Below, piece by piece: positions 16,245 to 24,534 of a stretch of DNA of 64,000 nucleotides (position 1 is the first letter of the stretch; each line of letters starts with the position of its first letter). This DNA comes from an uncultured Paracoccaceae bacterium (lineage in GTDB: Bacteria; Pseudomonadota; Alphaproteobacteria; Rhodobacterales; Rhodobacteraceae), in contig OY288156.1 in assembly GCA_958439195.1 (NCBI GenBank), positions 62,001 to 126,000 on the forward strand. The letters run 5' to 3'. The translations under genes were made by a program, and so were the position numbers. Below the pieces are notes generated by a model. It had not been told where the DNA came from and made no database searches. It saw only the letters and a program-made list of their open reading frames with translations.

Positions 16245-17387
16245 TTATCCCACGCGCCGCCCCGCAACCCACGTCCCGCGCAGCATCCCGGCATCGCCAA
16301 AGCGATGCACCCGGATCACATCCGCACGCTTGGCCACCGCAATCTCGCCCCGGTCATCCAGCCCCGCCGCCCGCGCGGGTGCCCGCGTGACCGTGGCCAC
16401 CGCCCGCGCCATATCCCCCCACAAATCGCCCAGCATCTGGGCAGCCGACAACAGCGATGACGGCACATAATCCGATGACAGGATGTCCAGCAGCCCATCC
16501 TCGGCCAACGCCTTCGCAGCCACATTCCCGGAATGTGACCCGCCTCTGATCAGGTTCGGCGCCCCCATCATCACGGCAATCCCATGCGTCCGGCAGGCCC
16601 GCGCCGCCTCGGTCGTGGTGGGGAATTCCGCGAAATGCACCCCATGCCGCGCCGATTGCGCGACATGCCCCTCGGTCGTGTCGTCATGGCTGGCCAGCAC
16701 CGCGCCATAGCGCCGCGCGGCCTCTACCGCCGCCGCCTCATGCGCCGCGCCCATCATCGCCGACAGCGCCTTCTGCCCCTCGACATGATCGACGAACTCC
16801 GCATCGGAAAACCCATGCTTGCCGCAGACATAATTCTTTAACTGCGTCAGATCACGAAACTGCCGCTGCCCCGGCGTGTGATCCATCAGGCTGACGATCC
16901 CCACCCCATCCTGCGGCCCGAACTTGCCCAATTCCGCAATCAGTGTTTCGGAACACACCTCGGCCCGAAGATGCAGCAGATGGTTGATGCGCAGCGCCCC
17001 TGCCTCGCGCAGTGCGATGATCTCATCGGCCAAGGCGCGGGCGTACTCGCCATAGTTGGACTTCGATTTCGACACCACGGAACCTACGCGCAACGCGTCA
17101 AATACCGTGGTGATCCCCACGCTGGCCAATTCCGCATCATGCGCGATGATCGCCGCCGCATGCGGCCAGGCCACCTTGGGCCGGGGTTCGATATGCCGTT
17201 CCAGATTGTCGGTATGCAGCTCGATAAGACCCGGCATCAGCAGATCGCCGCCCATATCCTCGGCACCCGCAGGCACGCCCGCGCCCTCGCCGATCTCGGC
17301 AATCATCCCATCGCGCAGCACCAGCGCACCGGGGCGCGTCTCGCTGCCCAGAACAAGGGTGGCATTGGCAAGAATCGTCTCGGTCAT
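16245..17387 (-). CDS. phnM: alpha-D-ribose 1-methylphosphonate 5-triphosphate diphosphatase (PhnM, canonical)
   Basis: A 380-aa amidohydrolase that keeps the canonical PhnM motif LIELHTDNLERHIEPRP near residue 56. It also has LMDHTPGQ, LASHDDTTEGH, GAPNLIRGGSHSGN and LSSDYVPSSLL. It releases pyrophosphate from the triphosphate made by PhnGHIL, giving the 5-phosphate substrate of PhnJ. It is transcribed alone on the minus strand, divergent from the DUF1045 gene, with a perfect 16-bp palindrome between them. Of the three PhnM-like proteins here this is the one expected to serve C-P lyase. Confidence 0.93.
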   Translation of the reverse strand: MTETILANATLVLGSETRPGALVLRDGMIAEIGEGAGVPAGAEDMGGDLLMPGLIELHTDNLERHIEPRPKVAWPHAAAIIAHDAELASVGITTVFDALRVGSVVSKSKSNYGEYARALADEIIALREAGALRINHLLHLRAEVCSETLIAELGKFGPQDGVGIVSLMDHTPGQRQFRDLTQLKNYVCGKHGFSDAEFVDHVEGQKALSAMMGAAHEAAAVEAARRYGAVLASHDDTTEGHVAQSARHGVHFAEFPTTTEAARACRTHGIAVMMGAPNLIRGGSHSGNVAAKALAEDGLLDILSSDYVPSSLLSAAQMLGDLWGDMARAVATVTRAPARAAGLDDRGEIAVAKRADVIRVHRFGDAGMLRGTWVAGRRVG

Positions 17388-17461
17388 GTCATCTGTCCGG
17401 AAATTGCTGGCAGCCCGCGCCGCCGTTGTGTCGTAAGAACGTGTTCCAATGGTGTCTGTCC

Positions 17462-17477
17462 GTCACATCCATGTGAC
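17462..17477. promoter_or_regulatory. perfect palindrome between phnM and the DUF1045 gene
   Basis: GTCACATCCATGTGAC is a perfect inverted repeat with 7-bp arms and a CC centre. It lies in the 113-bp gap between divergent genes. Read on the minus strand with the flanking bases, CTGTCAC resembles a Pho half-site. It is probably an operator for PhoB, PhnF or another regulator; which one is unknown. Confidence 0.5.
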
Positions 17478-17500
17478 AGAGCGGCGCTAGACGGGGAAAA

Positions 17501-18166
17501 ATGACCCAATACACACGCTTTGCGATCTATTACGCCCCGCCGCCCGGTGATTTTGCCACCCGCGCCAATCTCTGGCTGTCGGAGGCTGCGCCCCATCTGC
17601 CGGGTCTGCCGCGCCCGCCCGCCGACCTGACCGCCGCCCCCCGGCGCTACGGCTTTCACGGCACGATCAAGGCGCCGTTCCGCCTTGCCGAAGGCGTGAC
17701 ACCACAGATGCTGCAAGCCGACATCACCGCCCTTGCCGCCCATCTCGCCCCGGTGCGAATGGCGGGCCTTCGCCTTGAAATCCTCAAAGGCTTTCTCGCC
17801 CTGATCCCCGAAGGCGACGATACCGAACTCCTCGCCCTCGGGGCCGAGGTGGTCAGCCGCCTCGATCCCCTTCGCGCCCCGCTGACCGAGGCCGACATCG
17901 CCCGCCGCCGCCCCGATCGCCTGACCGCACGCCAGCGCGAACTCCTCGCACGCTGGGGCTATCCTTATGTGATGGAGGAATTCCGCTTTCACCTCACCCT
18001 CAGCGACGACCTGCCAACCGAAGTGGCGCAGGCCACTGCCGCCACCCTTGGCCCCTGGTTCGCCGAGGTGCTGCCGCAACCGTTCGAGATCGCCGATCTC
18101 TGCCTCTTTGGCGAAGACAGCACAGGCCGTTTCCATCTGTTGCACCGCTACCCTCTCACGGGCTGA
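17501..18166 (+). CDS. DUF1045 phosphonate-operon protein (2H phosphoesterase fold)
   Basis: A 221-aa protein of the DUF1045 (TIGR03223) family found in alphaproteobacterial phn clusters. Two HxT motifs mark a 2H phosphoesterase site: YGFHGTIKAPF near residue 50 and FRFHLTLSD near residue 163. No phnP gene is visible, and PhnP normally opens the 5-phosphoribosyl 1,2-cyclic phosphate made by C-P lyase. A 2H phosphoesterase could do this job, so a PhnP-replacing role is a good inference. Its 3' end overlaps phnN, on the other strand, by 19 bp. Confidence 0.88.
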   Translation: MTQYTRFAIYYAPPPGDFATRANLWLSEAAPHLPGLPRPPADLTAAPRRYGFHGTIKAPFRLAEGVTPQMLQADITALAAHLAPVRMAGLRLEILKGFLALIPEGDDTELLALGAEVVSRLDPLRAPLTEADIARRRPDRLTARQRELLARWGYPYVMEEFRFHLTLSDDLPTEVAQATAATLGPWFAEVLPQPFEIADLCLFGEDSTGRFHLLHRYPLTG

Positions 18167-18690
18167 AGCGCGGCAAGAAACTGCGCCACCCCGGCCTCCA
18201 GCGGCCCATCATTGCTGATGTCGATCACCTTCAGCCCGGCAGGCACCTCATAGCTTGCCCGTTGCACCCGTGCGGCAATCTCTTCCCGCGTCTCGCGCCC
18301 ACGTGCCAACAACCGATCCATCAACACCGCCGACGGTGCCGTCACCCGGATCACCACCAGATCGGGAAAGATCACCGCCGCCGCCTCCAGCGCCGCGCGC
18401 GACCCGTTGAACAGCACATCCCGCCCCGCCAGACGTTCCGCCAGTTGCAAGGCAGGCAACCCATAGCGCAGCCCGTGCGCCCGCCAGTCCAGCGCGAATT
18501 CCCCCCGCGCCTTGCGCTTGGCAAATTCCGCCTCGGTCACGCCTTGGAAATCCTCACCGCCCATCGCCTCGGGGCGGGTGATCACCCGTCGCACGATCAG
18601 CAGGTCAGGCCGCGCCGTGCGCGCCGCTTCGATCAGCGTGTCCTTCCCCGCGCCGGATGGCCCGACTACGGCAAACAACTGCCCCGTCAT
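18148..18690 (-). CDS. phnN: ribose 1,5-bisphosphate phosphokinase (PhnN)
   Basis: A 180-aa guanylate-kinase-like protein with the P-loop VVGPSGAGKDTL at the N-terminus and VRRVITRP after it. PhnN converts ribose 1,5-bisphosphate, the end of the C-P lyase pathway, to PRPP. It is the last gene of the minus-strand phn operon, overlaps phnL by 4 bp, and overlaps the end of the convergent DUF1045 gene by 19 bp. Confidence 0.93.
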   Translation of the reverse strand: MTGQLFAVVGPSGAGKDTLIEAARTARPDLLIVRRVITRPEAMGGEDFQGVTEAEFAKRKARGEFALDWRAHGLRYGLPALQLAERLAGRDVLFNGSRAALEAAAVIFPDLVVIRVTAPSAVLMDRLLARGRETREEIAARVQRASYEVPAGLKVIDISNDGPLEAGVAQFLAALQPVRG

Positions 18691-19364
18691 GCCGCCGCCT
18701 TTGGCGTAAAGGCTTTCACATCGACAAACCGATCACAAACCCGCGCCCGCGCCGCCTCGTCATGGAAAATCCCCAGGATCGCCGCCCCCCGCGCCTTGGC
18801 GGCTTCGATCAACCCCAGCACCACCTCACGGTTCGCCGCATCCAGACTGGCCGTCGGCTCATCCAGCAACAGCGCCGGATAGGGGTGGATGAAGCCACGC
18901 GCGATGTTCACCCGCTGCTGCTCGCCGCCCGAAAACGTGGTGGGCGACAATGTCCACAACCGTTCCGGTATGTTCACCTGCCGCAACAAGGCCGCCGCCC
19001 GCGCCTCGGCCAACGGATGGCCCAGCGTCAAAAGTGGCTCGGCCACCACATCCAGCGTCGGCACACGCGGCACCACCCGCAGGAACTGGCTTACATAGCC
19101 CAGCGTTGCGCGGCGCAGCGCGATGATCTCGCGCGGGGTCGCCTTGGTGATATCCGTCCCGGCGATTACGATGCTGCCTGCGGCGGCAAGGTAATTGCCA
19201 TAAACCATCCGCATCAGCGTGGATTTCCCCGCCCCCGACGCGCCGATCAGCCCTACGCATTCACCGGGGGCCACCGACAGATTGGCATCCGCCATCACCC
19301 GGATCACCGCGCTGCCCTGATTGTGCAGGGTGAATGTCTTGGAAAGCCCTGAAATCTCGATCAT
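18687..19364 (-). CDS. phnL: C-P lyase ABC-type subunit PhnL
   Basis: A 225-aa ABC-ATPase-like protein. Walker A is GASGAGKSTLMR, the signature FSGGEQQRVNIARGFIHPYP and Walker B LLLDEPTASLD. PhnL works with PhnG, PhnH and PhnI to attach the phosphonate to the ribose of ATP; it is not a transporter. The start at 19364 (MIEISGLSKTF) is 1 bp after the phnK stop. The longer frame to 19409 only re-reads phnK sequence. Confidence 0.93.
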   Translation of the reverse strand: MIEISGLSKTFTLHNQGSAVIRVMADANLSVAPGECVGLIGASGAGKSTLMRMVYGNYLAAAGSIVIAGTDITKATPREIIALRRATLGYVSQFLRVVPRVPTLDVVAEPLLTLGHPLAEARAAALLRQVNIPERLWTLSPTTFSGGEQQRVNIARGFIHPYPALLLDEPTASLDAANREVVLGLIEAAKARGAAILGIFHDEAARARVCDRFVDVKAFTPKAAA

Positions 19365-19365
19365 G

Positions 19366-20175
19366 TCACACCTGCAAAACGGAAGAGACGAGGAGTTGGG
19401 TATACGCATGTTGCGGATCGTCCAGCACCTGATCCGTCAAGCCCTGCTCCACCACATGGCCCGATTTCATCACCATCAACCGATCTGCCAACAGTCGCAC
19501 CACCGCCAGATCATGCGTCACGATGATGGCCGAAAGCCCCATCTCGCGGACCAGACCGCGCAGCAGGTCCAGCAACCGTGCCTGCACGCTCACATCCAGG
19601 CCCCCGGTGGGTTCATCCATGAACACCAGCCGCGGCCCCGTCACCAGATTGCGTGCGATCTGCAACCGCTGCTGCATCCCGCCGGAAAACGCGCTGGGCC
19701 GATCGTCGATCCGCTCGGCGGCAATCTCCACCCGCCCCAGCCAATCGGTCGCCCGTTCGCGGATCGCGCCATAATTCCGCGCGCCCACCGCCATTAGCCG
19801 TTCGCCCACATTTCCGCCCGCCGTTACGCCCATGCGCAACCCGTCACGCGGGTTCTGGTGAACAAAGGCCCAATCCGTGCGCGACAGCCGCCGCCGCTCT
19901 GGTTCCGTCATCGCCAGCACGTCACGCGGCCCGTCACTGGTGGCAAAAACCACCTCGCCCGTATCCGGGGCCAGATGCCCGGCAAGACAGGACAACAGCG
20001 TCGATTTGCCCGACCCGCTCTCCCCCACAATCCCCAGCACCTCACCCGGCCACAGATCGAACCCCACATCCGCGCAGCCGATCCGCGCGCCGTAGCGTTT
20101 GGTCAACCCCCGCACCGCCAAAAGCGGCCCCTGCGGCTTCACCTTGGCGGAAATACCCAATTCCACGGCCCCCAT
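19366..20175 (-). CDS. phnK: C-P lyase ABC-type subunit PhnK
   Basis: A 269-aa protein with Walker A GESGSGKSTLLS, signature FSGGMQQRLQIARNL and Walker B LVFMDEPTGGLD. PhnK binds the C-P lyase core complex. The first 17 residues are a polar extension before LLAVRGLTKRYG. The start overlaps the phnJ stop by 1 bp, so translation is coupled. Confidence 0.93.
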   Translation of the reverse strand: MGAVELGISAKVKPQGPLLAVRGLTKRYGARIGCADVGFDLWPGEVLGIVGESGSGKSTLLSCLAGHLAPDTGEVVFATSDGPRDVLAMTEPERRRLSRTDWAFVHQNPRDGLRMGVTAGGNVGERLMAVGARNYGAIRERATDWLGRVEIAAERIDDRPSAFSGGMQQRLQIARNLVTGPRLVFMDEPTGGLDVSVQARLLDLLRGLVREMGLSAIIVTHDLAVVRLLADRLMVMKSGHVVEQGLTDQVLDDPQHAYTQLLVSSVLQV

Positions 20176-21053
20176 CAGGCAACCCCCTCAATCATGGGCG
20201 TGCCCAGCCGCCCAACATGCCCCGCCTCACGGCGGCAGCGGCAATGATCCGTGTCGGAACAGACAAACATCCGCCCGCCCTGATCATCGGTGATGACCTC
20301 GTCCAGATAGCTGTCCGCCGCACCGCACAGGTCGCAGTCATGCGGCGCTTTCGACGCCTCAAACGGATGATCCTCAAAATCCAGGCTCACGGCCTGCGTA
20401 AAGGGCGGCAGCGCATAGATGCGCTGCTCCCGCCCCGCGCCAAACAATTGCAGCGCCGGGGAACCCGACAGTTTCGGATTGTCGAACCGCGGGATGGGTG
20501 ACGGGTCCATCACATACCGCCCCTCCACCTTCACCGGATAGGCATAGGCCGTGGCGATATGGCCGTGCCGTGCAATATCCTCATACAGCTTCACATGCAT
20601 CAGCCCGTATTCCTCAAGACTGTGCATCTTCCGCGTCTCCGTCTCGCGCGGTTCCAGAAACCGCAGGGGTTCCGGGATTGGCACCTGATAAACCAATATC
20701 TGCCCCTCGGTCAGCGGTGCCTCCGGGATGCGGTGGCGCGTCTGGATCAGCGTCGCTTCTGCCGTCGCCTCGGTCGTGGCCACCCCGGCGGTGCGCTGAA
20801 AGAACTTGCGGATCGACACCGCATTCGTGGTGTCATCGGCCCCCTGGTCGATCACCTTCAGCACATCTTCCGGCGTCAGACAGGCCGCCGTCACCTGCAC
20901 CCCGCCCGTGCCCCACCCATAGGGCATCGGCATCTCGCGGCTGGCGAAAGGCACCTGATAGCCGGGCACCGCCACCCCCTTCAGGATCGCACGCCGGATC
21001 ATCCGCTTGGTCTGTTCGTCCAGATAAGCAAAGTTATAGGCTTGGTCGGTCAT
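20175..21053 (-). CDS. phnJ: alpha-D-ribose 1-methylphosphonate 5-phosphate C-P lyase (PhnJ)
   Basis: A 292-aa radical-SAM C-P lyase. The cysteine cluster CDLCGAADSY and the later cysteines in FVCSDTDHCRCRREAGH provide the ligands of the 4Fe-4S cluster. GWGTGGVQVTAACL near residue 47 and SIRKFFQRTAGV are conserved. It cleaves the carbon-phosphorus bond, releasing methane from methylphosphonate. It overlaps the DUF559 gene upstream by 4 bp, which in turn separates it from phnI. Confidence 0.95.
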   Translation of the reverse strand: MTDQAYNFAYLDEQTKRMIRRAILKGVAVPGYQVPFASREMPMPYGWGTGGVQVTAACLTPEDVLKVIDQGADDTTNAVSIRKFFQRTAGVATTEATAEATLIQTRHRIPEAPLTEGQILVYQVPIPEPLRFLEPRETETRKMHSLEEYGLMHVKLYEDIARHGHIATAYAYPVKVEGRYVMDPSPIPRFDNPKLSGSPALQLFGAGREQRIYALPPFTQAVSLDFEDHPFEASKAPHDCDLCGAADSYLDEVITDDQGGRMFVCSDTDHCRCRREAGHVGRLGTPMIEGVA

Positions 21054-21394
21054 TGCCCGATCTCCTGGGCAAGGCGGTGCAGAATAGCGGGCAGGTCGGC
21101 CAGCACATCCGATGGGCGCAGATACACACAGCGATAGCCCAGGATGGCCAGGCCCGCGGCCGGGGCCCTGTCCACTGCGCGGTCATGGGTCTCGTCCAGC
21201 AACTCGATGACAAAGCGCCGGGAGGGTATGACGAAATCCACGATCCACGGCCCCAATGGGGCCTGCCTGCGGACCGACAATCCCATAAACCGATGCGCCC
21301 GCAACACCTGCCAAAGTGCCGCTTCTGCCGGCGTCATCGATGCCCGCAACACGCCGGCATGCACCCTTTGTCCATCGTTGCGATAAACTGGCAT
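21050..21394 (-). CDS. DUF559 endonuclease-like protein inside the phn operon
   Basis: A 114-aa protein of the DUF559 family (Vsr-like, PD-(D/E)xK fold). It has ASMTPAEAALWQVLRAH at the N-terminus, VRRQAPLGPWIVDFV with the conserved aspartate, and FVIELLDETHD with the E-x-D-x-x-H pattern. It is not a phosphonate enzyme. The frame is open up to 21586, where an ATG overlaps the phnI stop, but those 64 residues encode the inverted-repeat element described separately. The start at 21394 is therefore preferred. Its stop overlaps the phnJ start, so it does not block coupling. Confidence 0.75.
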   Translation of the reverse strand: MPVYRNDGQRVHAGVLRASMTPAEAALWQVLRAHRFMGLSVRRQAPLGPWIVDFVIPSRRFVIELLDETHDRAVDRAPAAGLAILGYRCVYLRPSDVLADLPAILHRLAQEIGQ

Positions 21395-21402
21395 CCGGCG
21401 CA

Positions 21403-21549
21403 CCCCCTCCCCAAACCTCCCTCGTGCCGGGGGTGGGAGTTTCAGGTGCCACCCTGCCGCATCCGGCGTTAAGGCAGGCTTAACCGTCACCAAAGACGCC
21501 ACCGCAACCCTTCTCCCTCCCCCGGCACGGGGGAGGGTCGGGGAGGGGG
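21403..21549. repeat. inverted-repeat element between phnI and the DUF559 gene
   Basis: Two copies of a 37-bp GC-rich unit lie in opposite orientation at 21403-21439 and 21513-21549, about 73 bp apart. Copy two, reversed, matches copy one at most positions. Each copy also contains its own dyad (CCTCCC..GTGCCGGGGG). The arrangement resembles paired REP/BIME-type elements that accompany DUF559 genes. The transcript could fold into a long stem here. Confidence 0.65.
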
Positions 21550-21582
21550 TCGCCCAGCAGTTCAGCGATTGGGTCGCGGCCC

Positions 21583-22671
21583 TCATTCCGCCGCCTCCCG
21601 CATCGTGCTGGCCTCCACCTCGGCCCGCAGCTTGCGCACCAGTTCCAGCTCGCTCTGGAAATCCACGTAATGCGGCAGCTTGATATGTTCCAGAAACCCG
21701 GTCGCCTGCACGTTGTCGGCATGCATCAGCACGAATTCCTCGTCCTGCGCGGGCGCTCCGCTGTAATCTTCGCCCAGTTCCTTCCAGCGCAGCGCCCTGT
21801 CCACCAGGCTCATGGCAATCGACTTGCGCTCATTCTGGCCAAAGGTCAGGCCATAGCCGCGCGTGAATTGCGGCGGCTCGGTGCGCGACCCCTTGAACTG
21901 GTTCACCGTCTCGCATTCCGTCACTTCAATCTCGCCGATGCATATAGCGAACCCCAGTTCGGGAACCTCCATTTCCACCGCCACAGTGCCAATCCGCAAC
22001 TCGCCCACAAAGGCGTGGGTCCGCCCGTAGCCACGCTGCGTCGAATAGGCCAGCGACAGGATGAACCCCTCATCCCCGCGCGCAATCGCCTGCAACCGCA
22101 GTGCGCGGTCGGCGGGCAATTCCATCGGCTCGCGCGTCAGGTCGGGTGGCGGCGTGTCGTCATGCGGCGCTTCCTCGATCATCCCGTCGCGGTTCAAAAA
22201 CGATGTGATATGCGGCACAACGGCCGCCATCGCAGGCGCGCGCGGGGCCACCGGGGCCTCGCCATTCGCCTCCAGCGTGAAATCCAGCAGTCGGTGGGTA
22301 TAGTCGAATGTCGGCCCCAACACCTGCCCGCCGGGTGCGTCCTTGAAGGTCGCGCTGATCCGCCGCGTCACCGCCATCTGCGCCGTATTCACGGGGCGTG
22401 ATACGCCATGCCGGGGCAGGGTGGTGCGATAGGCGCGGATCAAGAACACCGCCTCGATCAGATCGCCGCGCGCCTGCTTGATCGCCAGCGCCGCCAGATC
22501 CGGGTCGTACAAAGACCCTTCCGCCATCACCCGGTTCACCGCCAATCGCAACTGTTCACGGATCTGCGTGGTGGACAGTTCCGCAACCGAAGGATCGCCC
22601 CGCCGCTCTTCCGCCAGATAGGCATGGGCATTGTCGATGGCGCGCTCACCACCCTTGACGGCCACATACAT
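21583..22671 (-). CDS. phnI: C-P lyase subunit PhnI
   Basis: A 362-aa protein starting MYVAVKGGERAIDNAH. It matches PhnI over its full length, with KQARGDLIEAVFLIRAYRTT and VDFQSELELVRKLR. PhnI is the nucleosidase of the PhnGHIL step, forming alpha-D-ribose 1-methylphosphonate 5-triphosphate from ATP. The start overlaps the phnH stop by 1 bp. The open frame to 23010 overlaps phnH and is rejected. Confidence 0.94.
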   Translation of the reverse strand: MYVAVKGGERAIDNAHAYLAEERRGDPSVAELSTTQIREQLRLAVNRVMAEGSLYDPDLAALAIKQARGDLIEAVFLIRAYRTTLPRHGVSRPVNTAQMAVTRRISATFKDAPGGQVLGPTFDYTHRLLDFTLEANGEAPVAPRAPAMAAVVPHITSFLNRDGMIEEAPHDDTPPPDLTREPMELPADRALRLQAIARGDEGFILSLAYSTQRGYGRTHAFVGELRIGTVAVEMEVPELGFAICIGEIEVTECETVNQFKGSRTEPPQFTRGYGLTFGQNERKSIAMSLVDRALRWKELGEDYSGAPAQDEEFVLMHADNVQATGFLEHIKLPHYVDFQSELELVRKLRAEVEASTMREAAE

Positions 22672-23243
22672 CAGACATCCTCCACGATGGTTGACCGGGG
22701 CAATCCGGCCACGCGGTTGCCCGCAGTCAGAAACGCATCGAAGCCCAGCGGAAACAGCGCCCGATTGGCGCGAAAGGCCGCCGTCTGGGGCAGCGACAGA
22801 AAGGCGTGATCCTTGATCCCCGGCCCCGTCAGCCGCGCCCCCTGCGGCTCCAGCGCCGCACATTCCACGATCAGCGTGCAGGCCCGATCCGGATATTCCG
22901 GCGTCCCGATGGCAAATCGCGTGACTGGCAGCAGCGCCTCCCATGTGCCGACGGCAAAAATCGCATCCTCGGCCCCGGCAAAAGGCGCACCGGTGTGAAA
23001 GGTGATCCACTCCCGCACAGCAGCCACGTCATGCCCGCCCGCCAGATGAACCGGCGTCGTCCCATCCAGCAGCGTCAGGATCACCACCCCCGCCGCAACT
23101 GACAGCGGCGCAGGCGGCAAAGCCCCGGACAGGTCGGCAATCCGCCCCGGCCGCGCCATCACATCCAGACAGGCGCGAAAGGCCCGCGCCGCATCAATCG
23201 GCGGATCGGCAAACCCACCCGAAAGCGCATCCACTGCTGTCAT
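22671..23243 (-). CDS. phnH: C-P lyase subunit PhnH
   Basis: A 190-aa protein starting MTAVDALSGGFADPPIDAAR, with FRACLDVMARPGRI, a PhnH hallmark. PhnH is a core subunit of the PhnGHIJ complex. The start at 23243 overlaps the phnG stop as ATGA. The longer frame to 23483 is out of place over phnG. It shares the operon promoter upstream of phnG. Confidence 0.93.
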   Translation of the reverse strand: MTAVDALSGGFADPPIDAARAFRACLDVMARPGRIADLSGALPPAPLSVAAGVVILTLLDGTTPVHLAGGHDVAAVREWITFHTGAPFAGAEDAIFAVGTWEALLPVTRFAIGTPEYPDRACTLIVECAALEPQGARLTGPGIKDHAFLSLPQTAAFRANRALFPLGFDAFLTAGNRVAGLPRSTIVEDV

Positions 23244-23704
23244 TTGTCCTCTCCCCGCACCATGGTGAAGAACTCCACTTTCGTCGCCGCCGCCTTCTCG
23301 GCGCGGTCCCGCCGCGCGGTCTCTTCCGCTTCGGCCAAAGGGGCCAGCACTTGCTCCCGGATCGCTGCCGCCGTATCGGACTGCATCAGCGCATCCACCA
23401 CAGCGGCCCGCCGTGCATGGTCCCGGTCCCGCCCCTGCACCACGGCATGGCCGACCTGCCCAGTCGCCAGCCGCAGGCTGCACCGCGTCACCGTCATCTC
23501 GCCCAGATTGAACGGTGCGCCCGTCGCGCCCGCCCGTCCCTGCACCATCACCGCCCCAATCTCTGGCGCGCGCAACAGGCTGTGGTCGGGCAGCGCCTCG
23601 GGCATCCGCGCCGCCAGCAGCGCCGGCTTTGCACGGGCCAACAACCCCATCCAGCCCTGCCGGTCGGTGGTCGCGTCGATCCTGTCGATTGTGTGACTAG
23701 ACAT
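23240..23704 (-). CDS. phnG: C-P lyase subunit PhnG
   Basis: A 154-aa protein starting MSSHTIDRIDATTDRQGWMG. PhnG features include GAPFNLGEMTVTRCSLRL and the GHAVVQGRDRDHAR segment. It is the first gene of the phnGHI-DUF559-JKLN operon. The start at 23704 follows GGAAAAAG; the ORF to 23734 would start inside the likely promoter. A 110-bp gap with regulatory repeats separates it from divergent phnF. Confidence 0.93.
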   Translation of the reverse strand: MSSHTIDRIDATTDRQGWMGLLARAKPALLAARMPEALPDHSLLRAPEIGAVMVQGRAGATGAPFNLGEMTVTRCSLRLATGQVGHAVVQGRDRDHARRAAVVDALMQSDTAAAIREQVLAPLAEAEETARRDRAEKAAATKVEFFTMVRGEDK

Positions 23705-23726
23705 CTTTTTCCGCTTGTCGATTATT

Positions 23727-23742
23727 CTATACAACTATACAA
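23727..23742. promoter_or_regulatory. tandem CTATACAA repeat, candidate PhnF operator
   Basis: CTATACAACTATACAA is a perfect direct repeat of 8 bp. It lies in the phnG-phnF gap, 23 bp upstream of the phnG start and over the expected core promoter. HutC-type GntR regulators bind short TATAC-like sites, so PhnF autoregulation is likely. Binding itself is inferred. Confidence 0.5.
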
Positions 23743-23782
23743 ATTCATAACGCCGCTGTCGACACAGTGGTGCGAAGCTTTG

Positions 23783-23800
23783 GTGAAACTTGCGTGACAC
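23783..23800 (-). promoter_or_regulatory. candidate Pho box for phnGHIJKLN
   Basis: On the minus strand the sequence reads GTGTCACGCAAGTTTCAC, a 7-4-7 arrangement (GTGTCAC, 4 bp, GTTTCAC). It matches the PhoB consensus imperfectly: about 5 of 7 and 4 of 7. It lies about 80 bp upstream of phnG, which fits activation by phosphate starvation. Confidence 0.45.
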
Positions 23801-23814
23801 TCTGGGGGTGAAGC

Positions 23815-24534
23815 ATGGCCCGTTCCGCGATCTGGCGCGAAATCGCCGCCACCTTGCAGGCCGAAATTGCACGCGGCCATGTCCCCCCCGGTGGCCGCCT
23901 CCCGACCGAGGCGGAATTGGCCGCCCGCTTTGGCGTAAACCGCCATACCGTGCGCCATGCCCTTGCCGCGCTTGCCGCCGATGGTCTGGTCCATTCCCGG
24001 CGCGGGGCAGGGGTCTTTGTCACAGGACGTGCCGCCGACTACCCCCTTGGTCGCCGCGTGCGCTTTCATCAGGCCGTCACCGCCGCTGGCATGACCCCGT
24101 CCCGCCGCCTGACCCGTTCCGACACCCGCCCCGCCGACGCGACCGAGGCGGATCAGCTTGCCTTGCCCGAAGGCGCGCCCGTGCATGTGTTCGAAGGTGT
24201 CTCTCTGGCGGACGGCCATCCGATAGCGATGTTCCGTTCGGTCTTTCCCGCCGCCCGCCTGCCCGACCTTCCCCAAGCGATGGCGCAAACCAATTCTGTC
24301 ACCGCCGCCCTCGCCGCCTGCGGGGTGGAGGATTACACCCGCGCCTCTACCCGCCTCACCGCCAAGGCCGCCAAGCCGATGCTGGCCCTCGCCCTTCAGA
24401 TCAAGGAAGGCGCGCCCGTCCTGCGATCGGTTGCCATCAATGTTGATGCCGCCGGTGTCCCGGTAGAATACGGCACCACATGGTTCGCCGGTGATCGCGT
24501 CACCTTGACCGTCGATCCGCCGAACCTGTCATAA
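23815..24534 (+). CDS. phnF: phosphonate-operon regulator PhnF (GntR/HutC family)
   Basis: A 239-aa protein with an N-terminal GntR winged helix (LPTEAELAARFGVNRHTVRHALAAL, residues about 29-53) and a C-terminal UTRA effector domain (residues about 90-235). It is divergent from phnG, the usual position for PhnF. It likely represses the C-P lyase operon through the CTATACAA repeat, with a phosphonate-pathway intermediate or phosphate as signal. It is probably co-transcribed with the PhnM-like gene after it. Confidence 0.9.
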   Translation: MARSAIWREIAATLQAEIARGHVPPGGRLPTEAELAARFGVNRHTVRHALAALAADGLVHSRRGAGVFVTGRAADYPLGRRVRFHQAVTAAGMTPSRRLTRSDTRPADATEADQLALPEGAPVHVFEGVSLADGHPIAMFRSVFPAARLPDLPQAMAQTNSVTAALAACGVEDYTRASTRLTAKAAKPMLALALQIKEGAPVLRSVAINVDAAGVPVEYGTTWFAGDRVTLTVDPPNLS

